Assembly: GCA_005406025.1 (NCBI GenBank)
Contig: BGZK01000191.1
Coordinates: forward strand, 186,001-250,000
Origin: Eumeta japonica
Taxonomy: Eukaryota > Arthropoda > Insecta > Lepidoptera > Psychidae
Direction of reading: 5' to 3'
DNA length: 64,000 nt
Shown here: positions 13,201 to 24,400 of the stretch, piece after piece
Layout of the letters: each line of letters opens with the position of its first letter
How positions within the stretch are numbered: the stretch's first letter is position 1
The notes under the pieces: model-generated
What the model saw: the letters and a program-made list of their open reading frames with translations, nothing else
Told to the model about the DNA's origin: nothing
The model's database searches: none
Position numbers and translations under genes: made by a program

Positions 13201-15663
13201 TTTAGATGAAAATCCACAAAAATGTTGGATTTTATTTACCTTAAAAATTCATGCGCAGCCTGTCGTCGTGAATGTTTACTGGACACTGAAGATACGGAAT
13301 GTAACGCGTGATCGCGACGGCCGGACTCGGGGAGAAGGGGTCGAGTAGACCTTTGTCGGTCCGTATTTACCCCGCGTCCGCAATTAGCCCAGCGTCCAGC
13401 GTAGATCAAATTTTTATGACTTACATGATAACTGTTCATTCAAACTTATTTTAATAACATTTCTCTTTGTTTTGTTTTTAAATGTGGCAAACTAGTAATA
13501 GATACCGGAGTTCGCTCTCCGTTTTCGCTAATTTTTTTTTCTCTTTAGTACCAAATTGCAACAATAACAACCCTAGTACATAAAATGGAAAAATTGAATG
13601 TTTTGTTCAGCTTGTACTTTTAATCCCTAGAAAGTAAAAACACGCAACTTCTCTACTATTGCTATATGATAGAAATTAATATACAGTATTGCTAAAACCT
13701 AGGAGGCGCTGATATTCGCTGGACGAGAACTCGAGCTGCAATTCCGCATGTCGCGCCCTCTTGCGGATTTCATGGCAACATTGCATAAGAACGGCGTCGA
13801 TGAGAAACGCCTTGCAAAATACGTGCACCATTCCACGCAAGACGACATAGTGTCGTTTTATATCAGCTTCCCAGAAGAAGGTGAGTAATTATTTCTAAAA
13901 TAAAAATAAATGCCTACTGTTTGGAGCAAATAGTGTAAGGTTTCAGCTACACTGTGAAAGAAAATAGACCGGCTGGACTGGTGACATACCACACTCTTAC
14001 AGCATACAGACGTGAAGTATAGCAGCTTCAGCTATACCATGACTGTTATTCACCTGTCACTGAAGCCCAACAGGGTTTCCTCAATGAGTGGGTCACTCGC
14101 CTTTCATCAGCCCATTTACCCCTCCATCAGATATTCTAATCCTTCCCAAAAGACTCCTTTGGGATTGCGAATATCCATAGGCAGTGATGATCACTTATAC
14201 CCTGGCAGTTTCACATACTCGTTTGCTTTTTAGAAATACTATAAAAAAAATAAGTAAGGGATTTAACAATCAGATAAAATATTTATTTTATCTGATTGTG
14301 TGTGTGATGTGTGCATTGACGAAGGGCATACATGGCGAGTCTTTACGCAAACATCTTATAGCCTTTGGAAAACCATTGGAAATTCCCTATTATTCCCTAA
14401 ATACTATTACTGCACATATAAACATGTATTCACAAATATATATAAAATTGAAGACAATGGTACTAAAAATTAATGACAGTGAATTACAGCAATATTAAAA
14501 TCAATATTTTGATAAATATATAGGTTTATTTGACAATGAAATGAATAAACTACTTAATAAAATTAATGAAGAACGCAGATTCCCATGCTTTCATGTGATA
14601 AAATTCAAATTGAAGATTTTAATCTCATTTCAACTCTAATTTCGAATTCCCTCGCAAGGTATAATTCGAGATCCCACTACAACTCTACCACATTTTAACA
14701 ATGAACGAATTACATTGCTATCACAGACAGTTAAGTTCTTTAGTAACTATAGGTATCTACGTCATAACTAAGGGTCTATTTTAACCTATTTGAGGGTCTG
14801 TTTTAGAGTTCCTCACCTAAAAGATCAAAACGAAACCCATATTATGAGACGTCCGTGTTTATCTGTAAGTAGCACCCATTGCCCTCAGTCGCTACTATTC
14901 TTATGTATTTAAAAATCATTATTGTTTTGAAGCTATTTGCCCACATCTATTCATGGTAAAAAATATTTCAGGTTATTGTGTTGTCCTTGCATGAAAACGA
15001 GTATTCTAAAAACTCTAATAATTTATTTTCTTGTTTTATGTGTCGCATATGATGAATTTGAACATGGATGATTTATAGTCACAATCAATGTATTGTCACA
15101 TATCAGATATGCGACAAAGTACTGTTCCTCTTTATCTCTACCTGCAATAACTCATTTTGAAAAGAAAATCTAATGGATCACAGGAAATATAAACATGGTT
15201 TCAAAAATTCCAAGTTTATATAAGAAATATTAAAATATGCTATTTTTATCCATTCTAACTCCTAACTTTATAAACATCTAAAAACACCCAGCTCAGAGTC
15301 TTTTAAATATCACAAGGTACAGAACCCTCGAAACGCGAATACGACTCGTACATGACTGGTATACAAGTTCGCGAAATTCAGGCTCGTTCACTAGACGCTA
15401 GACTCATTTTAGAGAAATATGTACATAAGTTAACTTTTAAAAGCTTGATATACTTTCTAAGCTTTTACTTTGATTTAAGTAGATATTGTATTATTTTGTA
15501 GTCATGCAGTAAATTTTCTCTTACAGGTCAATATGGTTTAGATATCTACACAAGAGAGCGCGGCGGGCCCACCGCCATACACCAGAATGGATCCACAGAG
15601 AAAGAAAAACATTTACTGACGCATTGCTGCAAGTACCTCATCAACAGCAGCAAAAGAAATTAG
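1208..15663 (+). CDS. hil: Hillarin, 3' part (KY / transglutaminase-like protein), 11 exons
   Basis: Exons: 1208-1407, 2278-2464, 2984-3210, 3378-3467, 4393-4521, 9051-9259, 9886-10016, 10891-11034, 12118-12231, 13703-13880, 15527-15663 (stop TAG). All junctions are GT-AG and phases agree throughout. The order is: charged coiled coil (DEWERELERLTSRFQQ), linker, KY/transglutaminase-like core (LVGRCATDVEKARTIFRWIT; YAGLHCVVIKGYSKSAGYQP; NSWNAVYVAGAWRFVQCNWG), then the conserved C-terminal region ending HCCKYLINSSKRN. It follows Drosophila hillarin, as I remember it, closely over about 580 residues. Hillarin is a cytosolic, cytoskeleton- and septin-associated protein related to vertebrate KY. 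The N-terminal LIM-domain exons are missing, so the gene is cut by the window start. Two oddities: an in-frame TGA at 2339-2341, and all three expected catalytic residues look substituted. The 4.5-kb intron after 4521 carries an antisense LINE. Confidence 0.93.
1859..2080. repeat. Dispersed-repeat-like fragment in hil intron
   Basis: The stretch opens with GGGGCGTACCCAGATTTTTT, and a similar head (GGCGGATCCAGGGGGGAGG) occurs at about 15897 downstream of hil. Such heads are typical of dispersed insect repeats. The family is not identified and the boundaries are uncertain. Confidence 0.3.
3468..4392. other. hil intron, nothing recognised
   Basis: Mostly AT-rich. A short GC-richer patch at about 4130-4320 has no conserved open frame and may be an old repeat. 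No splice-bounded exon was found in it. Confidence 0.4.
5041..8920 (-). mobile_element. Degenerate jockey-clade non-LTR retrotransposon
   Basis: The element is antisense in a hil intron. Read on the minus strand, from high to low coordinate, it has: a Gag-like ORF1 with C2HC zinc-knuckle remnants (about 8900-7880, zinc knuckles near 8110-8280); an AP-endonuclease region (7757-6700, with motifs LVSETHF and SSDHSPILVEI); and a reverse transcriptase (6456 to about 5200; PPQWKVA, KSYRPISLLP, and an FADD active site at 5822-5833). The 3' end is the T-run at 5043-5062, which is the poly(A) tail read on the opposite strand. Every ORF is broken by several frameshifts and stops, so the copy is dead. 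The 5' boundary is approximate and I could not fix a target-site duplication. The element adds about 3.9 kb to the intron without disturbing the flanking splice sites. Confidence 0.85.
9260..10890. other. hil introns around exon 9886-10016, nothing recognised
   Basis: Two AT-rich introns flank the exon at 9886-10016. A (TA)n run lies at about 10818-10833. I found no additional exon or mobile-element terminus. Confidence 0.4.
11264..11408 (+). repeat. SINE-like dispersed repeat, copy A
   Basis: About 145 bp beginning GCCGCTGTGAAGTTAGTCAC and ending near GTTGTACTGTA. A same-strand copy with roughly 80% identity by eye lies at 60166-60316, in the last intron of the MEI1-like gene. No tRNA-like A or B box is obvious. 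The family is unknown. Confidence 0.6.
12385..12600 (+). repeat. Dispersed repeat of the 'TCTGTCTGTGGCA...GAACCAATTTTCACC' type
   Basis: The stretch contains GTATGTCTGACGTCTGTCTG followed by GACTGAACCAATTTTCACC. This resembles the repeat units of the two tandem-array elements near 30.5 and 33.8 kb. It is a degenerate fragment in a hil intron with approximate boundaries. Confidence 0.4.
12997..13395 (+). repeat. Pair of direct repeats 'GTCCGTATTTACCCCG'
   Basis: GTCCGTATTTACCCCG followed closely by GTCCGCAATTA(A/G)CCC occurs at about 12992-13032 and again at about 13359-13392. The second copy lacks a few bases between the two motifs. The intervening 330 bp are AT-rich on the left and GC-rich on the right. 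This could be the ends of a small unidentified element or a segmental duplication. Confidence 0.4.
14266..14299. repeat. Perfect 16-bp inverted repeat (hairpin) in hil intron
   Basis: Arms ACAATCAGATAAAATA and TATTTTATCTGATTGT are exactly complementary and separated by 2 nt. It lies in the intron between exons 13703-13880 and 15527-15663. Its function is unknown; it may be a MITE remnant. Confidence 0.7.
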
Positions 15664-17916
15664 AGAACATATACCCTATAAGTGAAATGTCAAATTGTAT
15701 TTTAAAACATGGAAAATCTGGATTATTCGACTTCACAAAGTAAACGAACGAATTATGTATCGTAATAATTCACTTAGTTCATGCTTTTTAATGATAACGA
15801 AAATTTCCCAAAATTAAGTGGAGTCAGGTTTCCACAGTACGGGTTACGTATTACGACTTTTTTACTTAAGGTATTCGTAACTATCTTATAACTAAGGGCG
15901 GATCCAGGGGGGAGGGTCATGGAGGTCATGATCCCTCCACGAGCTGGGTCCTTTGTCTAACTATCGTAATCGAATTAGAGCCGGTCCTAACTGAACTTCG
16001 TACGTGTGACCCCTCTCGCCCCTGACTCGAAGACTGGATCTGGCTTTGCCTATAACTCGAACTGTCGAATGTCGATTACCTTGAATACTACATAAAAATA
16101 TAATAATTTAACCTTAATGCTAATAAATAAAGGCCAAAATGCAAGAGTAGCAAAAATCCCCTACTTCTAGAAAAAACACCAATAATGGCAATAGAGTCTG
16201 CCAGGGTTTCTATATAGAGATTTGTCTCAATGTTAATATGCTTGTATCTTCTTAAAGATTAAATTTTTTTTTTAGAATCGCCTGTATTCAGTTCGATGAA
16301 CTCCAGATGAAGCCATGAATGAAAAACGATTTTAACCCTGACCATTTGCATGACTGTACAAAATGATGAACAGTATTGTACTCTTGCTTCATACTTTTTA
16401 GAGAAAATGAGTATCTAATTCATCAGGTTCAGTTCTTTATAGAATATGTAATTCAATCCAAGGCTTTAAGAATTGTTGAAAGGTAAAGTTATTACTCATT
16501 TATTTTACCTATAAAATGTCACTTTAATAATATATTCAACAAATAGCATAATTTACGTTGACTAATAAACGATTTCTGTTATTTGACAATTCTGAACAAA
16601 AAAAAAACTGAAATATGTAAGACAGTTATTAGTATTTTCTGCTTGGCATATTTTGAAAATACAACAAAATTGACATTTTTTTCCAAGTCTTCAATTAATA
16701 ATTATCATTTGTAATCAATAGACGCACTGAACCACACAGAAGTCAGTTTATGGACATCACATATAATTTACACTAGACTGGTGCCTGAATTCTTATCTTT
16801 TGAAAATAATGTCATTGAACATTAATTTTCATAAACAAATAGATTCTATTTAAATACACCCTTTTAGAGGGTCTTAATATTAACCATATGAGAACTCTGG
16901 CAGATTCATAACAGTGCATGAATTATTTGTTTAATCTTTTATTTGTAGATATAATTATTATATGATGTATCAAAATATAGATTAAATAGAAGTATTCCAA
17001 AAAAATGACTTATAGGTTTAATAATTAATTGATGAGTAAGTGTCTAATAAAATTATAAAATTAATTTACGACAACAGAACCGAATAAAACTCCGTCCATT
17101 TATAAAATTGGTTTTTATTATTATTAGAGTATAAGTATTAAAATTATTATTTGTATATTTTTTCATTACTAAGTTCATATAAAATATAATATTTACTACT
17201 AGAGGTTGTACAGCAATAAAATTGCTTCTACACGATTATTAATTTAAGCAAATATAAAAAGTAACAGTTGTTTAGAAAAATATTGTAGAATAAAATAAAG
17301 TATGCAATAAGTCACCTATAGTGTTCATTATGGCAAATATAGAACTGGCATCCCGGGACCCTATCACGACATTGGAATGAGTTATGTAACTATTTTCTAA
17401 ACAATAATGACATATTAGTAAAATGTTGAAGACAGTCATACCAGTGTCTTTACAGTATAGCGAATGTCTTGTTGTTTTTTATAAATTATTGTTTTTTGAC
17501 ACTTGCTAATAATTTATTCTTAGCAAAACAACTTTTACAATTAATAAACTCATTGCGAGTGTTTTTTGTAAACACTTCTAATGTTACTGTGAAGTTAAAA
17601 AGAAACTTGCACATTGTTATCTTATAACTTAAAATTTAGAAATATTTTCAATAAATTGCTTTATATCTTATAATGTAAGTTTAAAGTTTAACATGCAAGC
17701 CTAAAAGAAACAAAGCAATTTATTGACAATTGGTATTGATATATTGCGATACAAAAATAATTCTTATTTATAATAACATTTATCAGACCATGTTGCATCA
17801 TATAAAAATTTATAAAATATATGGCATGTTATTTTTCTCAATGGTTTCATTTTTTGTCTTAATAAAACTCTATCATAGTGGACGGAACTTATATTGCCAC
17901 GAAGACAAAACCACAA

Positions 17917-17951
<35 letters not shown>

Positions 17952-19172
17952 TTTTAATTAAATTATTTACTTCTTTGTATGCGTAATTGTTTTACGAATA
18001 TGCACTCACCATACAGTCCTCTTCACAATAAAACATGTGCATACATCAATTCAAAGTTGACAAAATAATGATAAAAAGTTGTTTCAAATGCTTATATACG
18101 AGTAAAATAATTATATAAAAAATTTCAGTATCTGTAACATTAATAAAGTTTAAATATGATGATGGAAACGAAGGCCTAAAAGAAAATTAATGGAAATAAA
18201 ATAATAATGGTCTTTGAAATGCTACAAGTTAAAGCTCCAAACGGCCACATCCCTAAAAATTGACAATCTACTTCAAATCATTGAATACTAGCGCATCTAG
18301 ACATTTATATTAAATTTGTTTAGATCTGTCGGCCTGCAGCCGTTTTTAAAAAAATCAACTAGCAATCCCAGAAAATATGTTGATATTTCCTTTTTTTATT
18401 ATTTCAATATCAAACGCGATCCAGCGTATATTATAAATATATTGTACACTTTCTTTTTCAACTATCTCGACTTTAAAACCTGTTTTGCTTTTTATTATAT
18501 TACAATTTCTATGTCCAATGTTCCAATTCTGTCAACTTTTGAAATCTCTAGATAGCTTTTATTAAATCAATACTTTTTGCGTAGGAGCCACATACCAATT
18601 ATTTGTAGTTTACAAATAAATAAATGAGTCTTTAATTCGTTCTATTATTTAAGTGTAATTCATAACCTAAGAGCTATTGCTTAACAACATAACATAAAAT
18701 CTAGGACTTTATTCATAGTATTTTTATTTTAGCTGGTATCAAATGCCGGCAAAGTAGCAATTTATTTGAGATTCAAAATACAAAGCTGGTCACAAGTATG
18801 GATAGATAAAGAACGAGTGATTAAAAGTCACACCTGGTTTTGATCTTTTCTTCGTTAACTAGTATCACACTAACTAACCCCACCATGTTGAAAGGAAATT
18901 TTTCCTTTGATCAGCTAAAGAGGAATACTATAAAACACAATTCTAAATATAGCATCAATGTGCACTTTAACTAATTTCGAGGTAATTGAACAAATAAAAA
19001 TTATAATGTAATAAGAAATAAATTACTAAAATATCTATCTTTATAAAAATTTAAGAGTACGAAATCGTAAGTACCGATAATAAACTAAAATGGACAATGT
19101 ATTGTTATGCTCTCTCAAGGACTCGATTAAGATTTTTAGTTAACCGAATTTTCGAACATCGGTATATCTATA
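15664..19172. other. Intergenic AT-rich DNA downstream of hil
   Basis: This includes the hil 3' UTR. A possible AATAAA lies at 16122-16127, and a repeat-like patch beginning GGCGGATCCAGG at about 15897. A long (TA)n microsatellite occupies about 17921-17946. Short open frames here have AT-driven composition and no recognisable motif. I see no gene. Confidence 0.5.
17921..17946. repeat. (TA)n microsatellite
   Basis: An uninterrupted TA dinucleotide run in intergenic DNA. Confidence 0.9.
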
Positions 19173-20302
19173 CGTGGGGCACACTATGAGTTTCTGGAAC
19201 TGGCTTTTTACATAATATTTAAAAAGTGATTAGCACATCTGAAAATCGAACTCTTTAGCTGTTGAAATCAGTTTATTTTATCTAACCGTCAATTGTTTTT
19301 ACATGTCACTTCTACACGTCACTTTAAAAATTGCGTATCTTTATCACTATAGACTTAAGTTGTGAAAATATTTGTAGTATGATTTTCTACAATTTTAAGT
19401 GTAATTGACAGCTCGACAGAGCCTCGTGCGGCTACGAACTGCTTGTGGCGATGAAGCACCACGCAAGATGACTATTTATAACTGCTTTGCAAAATTCAAG
19501 CGCGGCCTTCTCAATCTCAGTGACGAATCTCGTGGTGATTATCGATCCTATCGGTAGTCAAGACGATCATCGTCAATCTTGCAAACATTTGCGTATGAAG
19601 AAGCTGTGCTGGCGGTGGATGTCACACAATTGGACTGAGGTTCAAAAAACGGACCACGTCGCTTGGTGCAATGCCATGCTTACCAAATTCAAGGAAGGGG
19701 CGTCAAATTAGTGTGGAACATAGTAACAGGTGACGAAACATGGATTTATTTTTACGACCCCAAAACAAAGCAGTAATTGACGACATGGGTCTATCGAGAT
19801 GAGCTGAATCAAACTATAGTCCGCGAACGAAGTGCCTAAGTGGAAGATTGCCCTTTTTTTAATAAAACTGGACACGTGGCCACTGTTGTTTTGGAGAATT
19901 GTCGTAGTGAATAGTGATTGGTACACGAGCATTTGTTTGCCGTAAGTAATTAATGAACTCTGTAAAAATAAGGTATCATCTTGCACCATAGAATACCAGT
20001 TCTCATACGGCCATAGACACAAATTTTTTGAAAAAGAAAAACATAGGACTTTGAGCAATCCTACATACAGTCCCAACCTGAAACCTTGTGACATTATTCA
20101 TCACCAGAAGAGGCTATCGAAGAGTATGAAAAACATGTTCCCGAGCTCACCTCAGAGGAGTGACATAAATTTTTTCAAAATTGGTTCATTCACATAGGAA
20201 AGTGCATTTATGCTAATGAAGAATATTTTGAAAACAATAAATTCGTTTTGATCATTCATAGTAATTTTTTTCTCACTCACTTCAGAAATTTTCAGTGCGC
20301 CA
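19173..20302 (+). mobile_element. Degenerate mariner-family transposon 1
   Basis: TA dinucleotides flank the element at 19171-19172 and 20303-20304. The termini are imperfect inverted repeats (left CGTGGGGCACACTATGAG, right read inward TGGCGCACTGAAAATTTC). On the plus strand the interior shows a broken transposase with LLNLSDESR, TGDETWIYFYDPKTKQ and TTWVYRDELNQTIV, which are mariner (DD34D) landmarks. Stops and frameshifts throughout make it inactive. Exact ends are less sure than for the other two mariners. Confidence 0.8.
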
Positions 20303-20304
20303 TA

Positions 20305-21416
20305 CATATATAAAAATCATGCTAAATTAAAAAGTGCCTGATCGGTCTTAAAAATGTGGATGACAGATTTGGTATAGCTATTCAGTGATGTAGAATAAAT
20401 GTATGTATTATTATCCAACTCATATTATTAATAATGCATAATAAGAATAACCAAATTTTATTGTAATAATTCACAGCAAAATTACTAACCTAAAGCGTTA
20501 TTTGTCATGGAGTTATAAATTCGCTTAGTAAAAACATATATGAATATAAATAATTTAGTAGTAGGCAGTGATTCTAGTTTCATCTTAGATATCTATCTAC
20601 TTAAATGGCAAAATGGTATTGGGAACCATTTTCAATTACCTACCACCATTCAATTAAATACCATGGTCTCCATTTTACAATAACGATGCATTAGTGCTAA
20701 AATTGCAATATTATGGCTTTCATTTAATCCAACATCTTCAAAGTGTTAGATCAATCCAGAAGGTGAACAATATTTTTTTGTAATTCATTCATCATCATTT
20801 GTAATGCAGTGGTCGGAAACTGTGGCTTGCGTACTGCATGAAATTCTTTAAACAAGCACTCGCAGCTCTTCCAATTTCTTTGAAAAAATTAAAATCTAAG
20901 GCAGACAAACACGCAGCCCGTGCGTACACGCAATGTGAGAGAGCTCGCTGTAGGACCGCCATTATGCGCTCACTTTACACATCATATCGTAATCGCAAAT
21001 GAATTACCTCTGTAAATCATGCCTCAAGAAGTCAATTGTATGTGACTCTTTGGAATTAGTGAAAATAAAATTTGTTTTATGGCCAGTTCTTCCGACTTAC
21101 ATTTAGCCAACATCGGCCTTTTTCAGTGAAAACTCAATCAACTCCTCTCATCATATTATAGAATTCTTTACATTTCTATTTATATTGACAATTTGGCACA
21201 TAAAAGCCTGAATGGCGATCATGACAGTAATGCAACATATAATATTTTACTTTAATTATTTTAAATTTTAAAACTTTTTAAAAATTTACTATAAGAATTA
21301 TTAAATGAAATCTAGCCATAAAGTAAGTGATATTATGGAACGATTTGATCAATTCAATAAACTCATCAATCCACAATATGACATGGTCACACATTTACAA
21401 TAATTTTTGACATATT
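20305..21416. other. Intergenic, 3' flank of the dystrophin-family gene
   Basis: AT-rich. It includes the 3' UTR of the minus-strand gene ending at 21417. No further gene is visible. Confidence 0.4.
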
Positions 21417-24400
21417 TCAAACATGTTTTGCAGAGTTCAGGGTCGCCCTTTGCTCTACTCCACGAATCAATGTTCCAAGTAAATCTTCCATTTCATTTGC
21501 AGTTTCCTTTAACTGTGTGTTGTCAAAACAGGAATCTATAAATAAAGAAATCCAAAAATAATACAAATAAAAAAAATAGGTACGAATTTTCTCCACAAAA
21601 AGAATGCGTTAATGATAGCTGACATTGTTTAAGACAGTACGAACAATATGGATGTTATTATATCTAAGTTTTACTAATTCTTTGGCTATTGCTGTTGTAA
21701 CATTACATGAAACCAAACTCACCATCCATTGCAAAATTGTTACTTAAAATCTGCTGAAGCCTGTCCAGTACAGTGTCCAAATCGGCATTCAATTCTTTCA
21801 TTTTGTCATTACTCGAAGCCACACTACGTAGGTCCGCGTCAAACCTTTCTTCTGTCACGCACAGTGAATTCGACCTCGTATTCATAACTCCGATATTACC
21901 TTTTGAATCATTATCTGAATTAATTTTTTTATCTAAAGCTACAGACTCTGCATCTGAAAAACAAATTCAATAAACAAATTATAAAATAGAACAATACTCC
22001 AAATTGCCACAATACATTTCGAAATTAGCCTTTAAAACATTATCATGTTAAAACAGACATACAGTTTTCAAAAATAGTTTTATTGAATTGTTACATCACA
22101 TACTGCTGCATTACCTGCAATCAGTGTTTAGTAAATATTTTCAATGTAAAATATGACAGTTCTAAGGTTTTATTGAATGTATACATTAGTTATTCAAAAA
22201 GCGTAATGTACAGTTTGCCTACTGACAGTTATTTATGAAAGTTTTTCTTGTCTCTATTGTTGTACATACCATTATACCAAGTACTAATGTCATTCATGGA
22301 TACAGTAGATATGCTATCTGATGTAGCATGCACCACCACAGGTTTCAAAGCATCACCAGAGACAGTCATCAAAGGTTGCTCTTCCATTGTTTGCTTCGAT
22401 GCCACCGAAAAGTTTCCAGAATCAAGACTCAACACCCGAGGCTGGTTCCTCAATTTTTCAGTGACCTTTGATTCTTTATCAGTTACGATTGGTATTGGAC
22501 TAAATAGGTCAAAGGCTTTAATATTGTCTTTTTTACTGAGTCTGTTCGCTTCCATAACTGGATCTTTATTTTGAGAACTTCGCAAATTCTCCTAAAACAA
22601 TACATGCTGTTTAAAATATTATCTATAAAATGAAATACAAAGGTTATTATAATATGGACAGACACAAGAAAAACAATATTATCCATAATTTAAAAAATAT
22701 GTAAAGAATATACTATAAGAAATTTACATTCAATAACTTTAGCCTATTGATTTGTGCAGCTATTTGATTTCTGTGTGCGTCTAATTTTGCTTGAAGATTG
22801 TCTTGGGCCCCTTTCTTCGTGCTTTCCACTTGTTGGGAAAGGTCTTGAAAAGCTCTGTAATATTATGAATTTTATATTAAGACAGTCTGTTCAAAATCAG
22901 AGGGCAATGCAAAGGTGGTTTAGAATTAATTATAAAGCATGTGTTTAATAAACACGGGCCAACAGAATCAGGTCGACCTTCTGACCTAGAAACCAGAATA
23001 GTTTTCCATAGGTCGCTGGTGTGCTGAATTCAAATCCGAGGTCCAAATTTTGAATTGCTCTGATTTACAAGATATCAGTAATCTAAAAGTGCAAAAATTG
23101 CGATTTAGGGTATATTTGAGGTTATGTAGCATCACAAATTAAAAAAAAAACTATAAGAAGCTTCTTAAACTAGAGCCCTTGCACTTTCAAACAACATTGA
23201 GTTTACTCAAATAGCTTATTTCTACTTAGAGATATTTATTTCATTTTGAAGTTTTTCAGTTTCACGATCTTTTGATACTCTCCTATGATTCATATGATTC
23301 TGAACATTTCGTTGCCAAGTTTTGATATTTGTGAGTTTACTAGGAAAAGTTAATAACATACACCATGATTTGTTGTCCGAAATCACCTCTAAGTGCCATA
23401 AGAGTTAAAAACTGGATAGAAAAGCTAAAAATGATCAAAGTTGTGTATCTATTGAATTTTCACATATTTCATTACAGTTTTTTTCAATGAGTTTTCAGGT
23501 TAACAAATTAAAAATTTCATTGTCCGGAACTTCTTAAGTAACCATCTAAACTCAAAATCCACAATTTCCAAACCTACAAACCCCAAGCCAACAAATGTTA
23601 GGTTCACACACCCCAAGCCCACAAATCTCGACCTAACAAATTCCAAGTTCAAATACCTCAAGCCCACAAACTCCAAGCCTACACACCACAATCCCACCAA
23701 GTTAAACTAACCCACGCCGAGCCAACAAACGCATAGCTCACACACCCCAAGCTCAAAAATCTCCAGCCATCAAACCCAATCTAACAAATTCAATATCACA
23801 TACCCCAAACATTTACAGAAATCAAAGTTAATTAAAAAATTTGGACTTTGGACTTTGATTTAGCACACCAAAAGCCTGCGGGAAGTATATCCTGGTTTCT
23901 GGATAAAAATCTTGTTGACCTGTGTAATTGATGTTGATAAATTATCTGTTTTGTACCAAATAACAAATAATTTAATTTAAATATTCACTATACAAAGGCA
24001 GTTGCAATAATAATTCTGTATGTAACACATTAAAGTTGAATTTCTTATTAACTGTATCTTCAAATCAAGGTCATAAAACTGTATGAGGGCTGCTATTTAT
24101 GTATCCGGAACTGGCCACATACAAAACAATATTTAAAAAGTAATTACAACTTTTAAAAAGGGAACTCCTTGGCTGTAGAATACAGTCCCGTTTCATGTAA
24201 CTGTCAATTGTTTTACCATTGCGGCGTCATTTTGAAAATTGCGTGTTTTTATCATCATGAATTGAACTTTTAAAAATTTTCGTGCGATAATTTATTACGA
24301 TTTTCGGCGTGGGCTAACTCAAAAACAGTTCATCGATCAACTCACTCTAACTTTTGGATGAAGCATCTTTGGATAAGAATGAAGCACCATCGAAAACCAC

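Noticed and set aside
19708..20094. 128-codon minus-strand open frame
   Set aside because: It is antisense to the broken transposase of the first mariner; no motif of its own.
22248..22574. 108-codon plus-strand open frame
   Set aside because: It is exactly antisense to exon 22270-22591 of the dystrophin-family gene, whose splice sites and phase are consistent.
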